In this document: positions 5,975-7,663 of the stretch, piece by piece
How the letters are laid out: the number at the start of each line of letters is the position of its first letter
Numbering within the stretch: position 1 is the first letter of the stretch
DNA from: an uncultured Lachnobacterium sp.
GTDB taxonomy: Bacteria; Bacillota; Clostridia; Lachnospirales; Lachnospiraceae
Reading direction: 5' to 3'
DNA length: 7,663 nt
NCBI GenBank assembly: GCA_900552085.1
Contig: URYB01000120.1
Span: 1-7,663 of the forward strand
Position numbers and translations under genes: made by a program
The notes under the pieces: model-generated
The model's input: only the letters and a program-made list of their open reading frames with translations
Told to the model about the DNA's origin: nothing
Databases searched by the model: none

Positions 5975-6006
5975 GCAGAAACGTGAAATCGTTTACACGT
6001 TTCTGC
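5975..6006 (-). repeat. 32-bp inverted repeat enclosing operator 1
   Basis: Arms GCAGAAACGTG (5975-5985) and CACGTTTCTGC (5996-6006) are perfect 11-bp complements around a 10-nt middle. In a minus-strand transcript three further A-U pairs can form in the middle, and the stem is followed by UUUGAU, a poor U-tract. It could be a weak terminator for the ATPase gene upstream, an extended operator, or both. Confidence 0.6.
5984..5997. promoter_or_regulatory. LacI/CcpA-type operator 1
   Basis: TGAAATCGTTTACA fits the catabolite-response-element consensus TGWAANCGNTNWCA at every position, with the central CG typical of LacI/GalR-family binding. It is centred about 52 bases upstream of the predicted start of the sulfate operon and identical to operator 2. 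The binder could be CcpA or a dedicated LacI-family protein. Confidence 0.6.
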
Positions 6007-6087
6007 CCTATTTCATATTGATTTTGTATGATTACTAGGATTTTAATGTGATAAGATATGTGTTTTATCTGGAAATTGCTGGAATTG

Positions 6088-6101
6088 TGAAATCGTTTAC
6101 A
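6088..6101. promoter_or_regulatory. LacI/CcpA-type operator 2
   Basis: This is the same 14-mer TGAAATCGTTTACA (15 identical bases with the preceding G), in the same orientation and 104 bp from operator 1. That is close to ten helical turns, so both sites face the same side of the DNA and could support looping. It lies 10 bases beyond the stop codon of the ATPase gene. Confidence 0.6.
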
Positions 6102-6111
6102 GTGGCTATTT

Positions 6112-6834
6112 TTAAGTATATTCTCCTAAAAGTCTGCCCAATAAAGCTTTTCGATTATTAATAAACATTTCTGTGACCTGGTAACTTTCCGTTTCCTCAT
6201 ATTCACACAGATGAATCCTGCCATTGTCAAAACAATAGATCTCCGCTCCCGGTATCCCCAACAAGATTGGAGAATGTGTAACAATAAAAAACTGTGCTCC
6301 CTCCTTTGCACAACGGTAAATTTCCATCAACAGTGTAAGCTGCCGCTGCGGAGACACTGCCGCCTCCGGCTCATCAAAGAGATACAATCCATCCGCCCGA
6401 AGATTGTTCTGTGCAAGTGCCAGAAAGCTCTCCCCATGGGATTTCTCATGATACTTTGCGGAAGGATGACCAATATCTGCATACTCCTCTTCCTGTGTTG
6501 CAACATTGTAAAAACTTTCTGCCCGCAGAAAATATCCCCATTTTTCTTTGCGATATCCTCTTGTGATCCTGATTGCAGAGCACAATTCCGAATGGGTATC
6601 ATGCGTAGAAAATACATAATTTTTTGTGCCGCCTTCCGGATTGAATCCGTGCGCCACAGCGATTGCTTCCAGTAATGTTGATTTTCCACTTCCATTTTCC
6701 CCTACAAAAAATGTGATTGGATTCTTAAACTCAAGTTTTTCAATGCCATGAAAAGCTTCGATTTTTTTCAGATAACTGTCATCATCTATCTTATTCCAAT
6801 CAAACAGAACTCCCTGTATGAATTGATCGTTCAT
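6112..6834 (-). CDS. Stand-alone AAA/ABC-type ATPase (COG3910-like)
   Basis: This 240-residue soluble protein has an ABC/SMC-type ATPase fold: Walker A GENGSGKS (45-52), an ABC-signature-like SHGES (132-136), Walker B LYLFDEPEAA (150-159) and a switch His in VTHSP (H187). There is no membrane segment, no coiled-coil insert and no fused nuclease domain. It therefore fits the small predicted ATPases seen widely in Firmicutes, whose cellular role is not established. The order FFVGENGSGKST...SHGESFLAL...FDEPEAAVSP is typical of these. The start at ATG 6834 has GAGGG four bases upstream, which is closer than usual. It lies between a recQ-like gene (93 bp upstream) and the sulfate operon, has no partner gene such as a TOPRIM nuclease or toxin next to it, and shows no sign of belonging to a defence cassette. 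Confidence 0.85.
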   Translation of the reverse strand: MNDQFIQGVLFDWNKIDDDSYLKKIEAFHGIEKLEFKNPITFFVGENGSGKSTLLEAIAVAHGFNPEGGTKNYVFSTHDTHSELCSAIRITRGYRKEKWGYFLRAESFYNVATQEEEYADIGHPSAKYHEKSHGESFLALAQNNLRADGLYLFDEPEAAVSPQRQLTLLMEIYRCAKEGAQFFIVTHSPILLGIPGAEIYCFDNGRIHLCEYEETESYQVTEMFINNRKALLGRLLGEYT

Positions 6835-6883
6835 ATTCCCTCTTCACTTTCTACAGACTTCTATATTACAACTTCCTGACTAA

Positions 6884-6912
6884 ATTATACTTCTTGCTTT
6901 CTTCCATAAAGA
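6884..6912 (-). promoter_or_regulatory. Possible promoter of the ATPase gene
   Basis: A perfect TATAAT (6889-6884) lies in the gap between the recQ-like gene and the ATPase gene. The matching -35 at 17-base spacing, TCTTTA (6912-6907), is poor. The start would give a leader of about 43 nt. No terminator is seen in this gap, so co-transcription with the upstream gene remains possible. Confidence 0.35.
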
Positions 6913-6926
6913 CATCTTCAAAATCT

Positions 6927-7663
6927 CTAATCCCATTGATCCTGCAATCTTTCTGCGATCATGGTTCTTTCATCGCCCTGAATTCCCTGCGAACAGTAAT
7001 CCTGAAGTTTTTTGAGTATCATCCGCTGGCTTTCCCTTGTATGGATCATTGCATAGTAGTTTTTTCCGTACTTTGCCCGCCGCTCTTCCTCCAGAATTCC
7101 GGCAACTTTTCCTTTCTCTGTCACACGTTTTACTTTTTCCTCACCCTGTAGAACCTCTTCAAGATATCCCTTTTCAACCAACAGTTGATTGACAAAAGAG
7201 GCTGTCAGTTTCTTTCGGTCTGGCTCCTCGCAGAGCGCATTGATCCGGTTTGTCAGTTCTGAAAGCATACAGGTGTCGGTCAGTTCCACCTCCTCGAGCT
7301 TTTCCGGAGCGATATAAAACGGCAGCTTCTTTTTTCTTGCAGGGGCTGCTTTCATGCCGGAAAATGTCTGCACTGTGGTAGTTTCTTCAGCATGTTCGTT
7401 CAGAAATGCTGTGATAATCTGTGTAAAACGCGCACCGTAACTTTCGACCTTCTGTGCTCCCATTCCATACACGGATTCCATTGCAGTGGAATCCACAGGA
7501 CATTTGACACACATATCTTTTAACGTCTTATCAGAACAGATGATATATGGCGGCACACCTTTTTCCACGGCAAGATCTGCCCGGCATCTGCGAAGCTGCT
7601 CAAACAGTTCCTGCCCTTCCGGTGTCAGATCAGCAAGCTGCAGTGCCTTTTTCTTTTCTCTTC
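6927..7663 (-). CDS. recQ: RecQ-type helicase, C-terminal part (cut by window edge)
   Basis: The gene enters from the right edge; 244 residues and the TAG stop (6929-6927) are visible. The first 16 or so visible residues are a charged linker (REKKKALQLADLTPEG). Then comes an HRDC domain, about residues 17-88: LFEQLRRCRADLAVEKGVPPYIICSD, TLKDMC and VYGMGAQKVESYG, the pattern found in RecQ helicases. The end contains a helical, winged-helix-like block (SELTNRINALCE, LTASFVNQLLVEKGYLEEV, KRVTEKGKVAGI) seen at the tail of many clostridial RecQ proteins. The helicase core itself lies outside the window, so another HRDC protein, such as a UvrD-like helicase, cannot be ruled out. RecQ unwinds DNA with 3'-5' polarity in recombination and repair. 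Confidence 0.75.
   Translation of the reverse strand, partial: REKKKALQLADLTPEGQELFEQLRRCRADLAVEKGVPPYIICSDKTLKDMCVKCPVDSTAMESVYGMGAQKVESYGARFTQIITAFLNEHAEETTTVQTFSGMKAAPARKKKLPFYIAPEKLEEVELTDTCMLSELTNRINALCEEPDRKKLTASFVNQLLVEKGYLEEVLQGEEKVKRVTEKGKVAGILEEERRAKYGKNYYAMIHTRESQRMILKKLQDYCSQGIQGDERTMIAERLQDQWD

Noticed and set aside
6112..6834. ATPase as part of an anti-phage defence system
   Set aside because: The protein has only the ATPase domain, and its neighbours are a recQ-like gene and a sulfate transporter. No nuclease, toxin or second effector gene is adjacent.

Overview
The window looks like chromosome of a low-GC Gram-positive anaerobe of the Clostridia, most likely Lachnospiraceae. 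This rests on strong AGGAGG-type ribosome binding sites, sigma-A promoters of the TTGAxx-17-TATACT kind, a lipoprotein-type binding protein in the sulfate transporter, and the protein style. Every gene I support is on the minus strand, so the biological order runs from the right edge to the left. No tRNA, rRNA, CRISPR array or complete insertion sequence is visible.

Reading right to left: (1) 7663-6927 is the C-terminal part of a RecQ-type helicase (HRDC domain plus a winged-helix-like tail), cut by the window edge. (2) 6834-6112 is a small stand-alone AAA/ABC-type ATPase. (3) 6111-5869 is a dense control region. It holds two identical 15-nt LacI/CcpA-type operators 104 bp apart, one inside a 32-bp inverted repeat, then a near-consensus promoter and a 70-nt leader. 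(4) 5868-1946 is a four-gene sulfate/thiosulfate ABC importer operon: binding lipoprotein, CysT, CysW, CysA. (5) 1945-1838 is a second control region with two palindromic operators on a TTGACA promoter. (6) 1837-713 is a membrane-anchored metallophosphoesterase with a strong terminator. (7) 712-1 has no large gene. It holds a promoter, a structured leader, a 42-codon gene with a perfect Shine-Dalgarno, a long terminator starting one base after its stop codon, and further hairpins running off the left edge.

Functionally, the binding protein would capture sulfate outside the membrane, CysT and CysW would form the channel, and CysA would power transport. The striking point is that the binding-protein gene carries an in-frame TGA where the family has a conserved tryptophan (D-W-D-D-L in the loop before ITPNPKTSGG). 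Everything downstream of that codon is intact, so this is a recent nonsense mutation, a sequencing error or, less likely, a read-through codon. All other genes in the window end in TAA or TAG and use TGG for tryptophan, so a general code change is not supported.

I did not find a clearly new multi-gene system. The most unusual material is regulatory: the paired operators before the sulfate operon, the paired palindromes before the phosphoesterase, and the small-peptide/terminator unit at the left.
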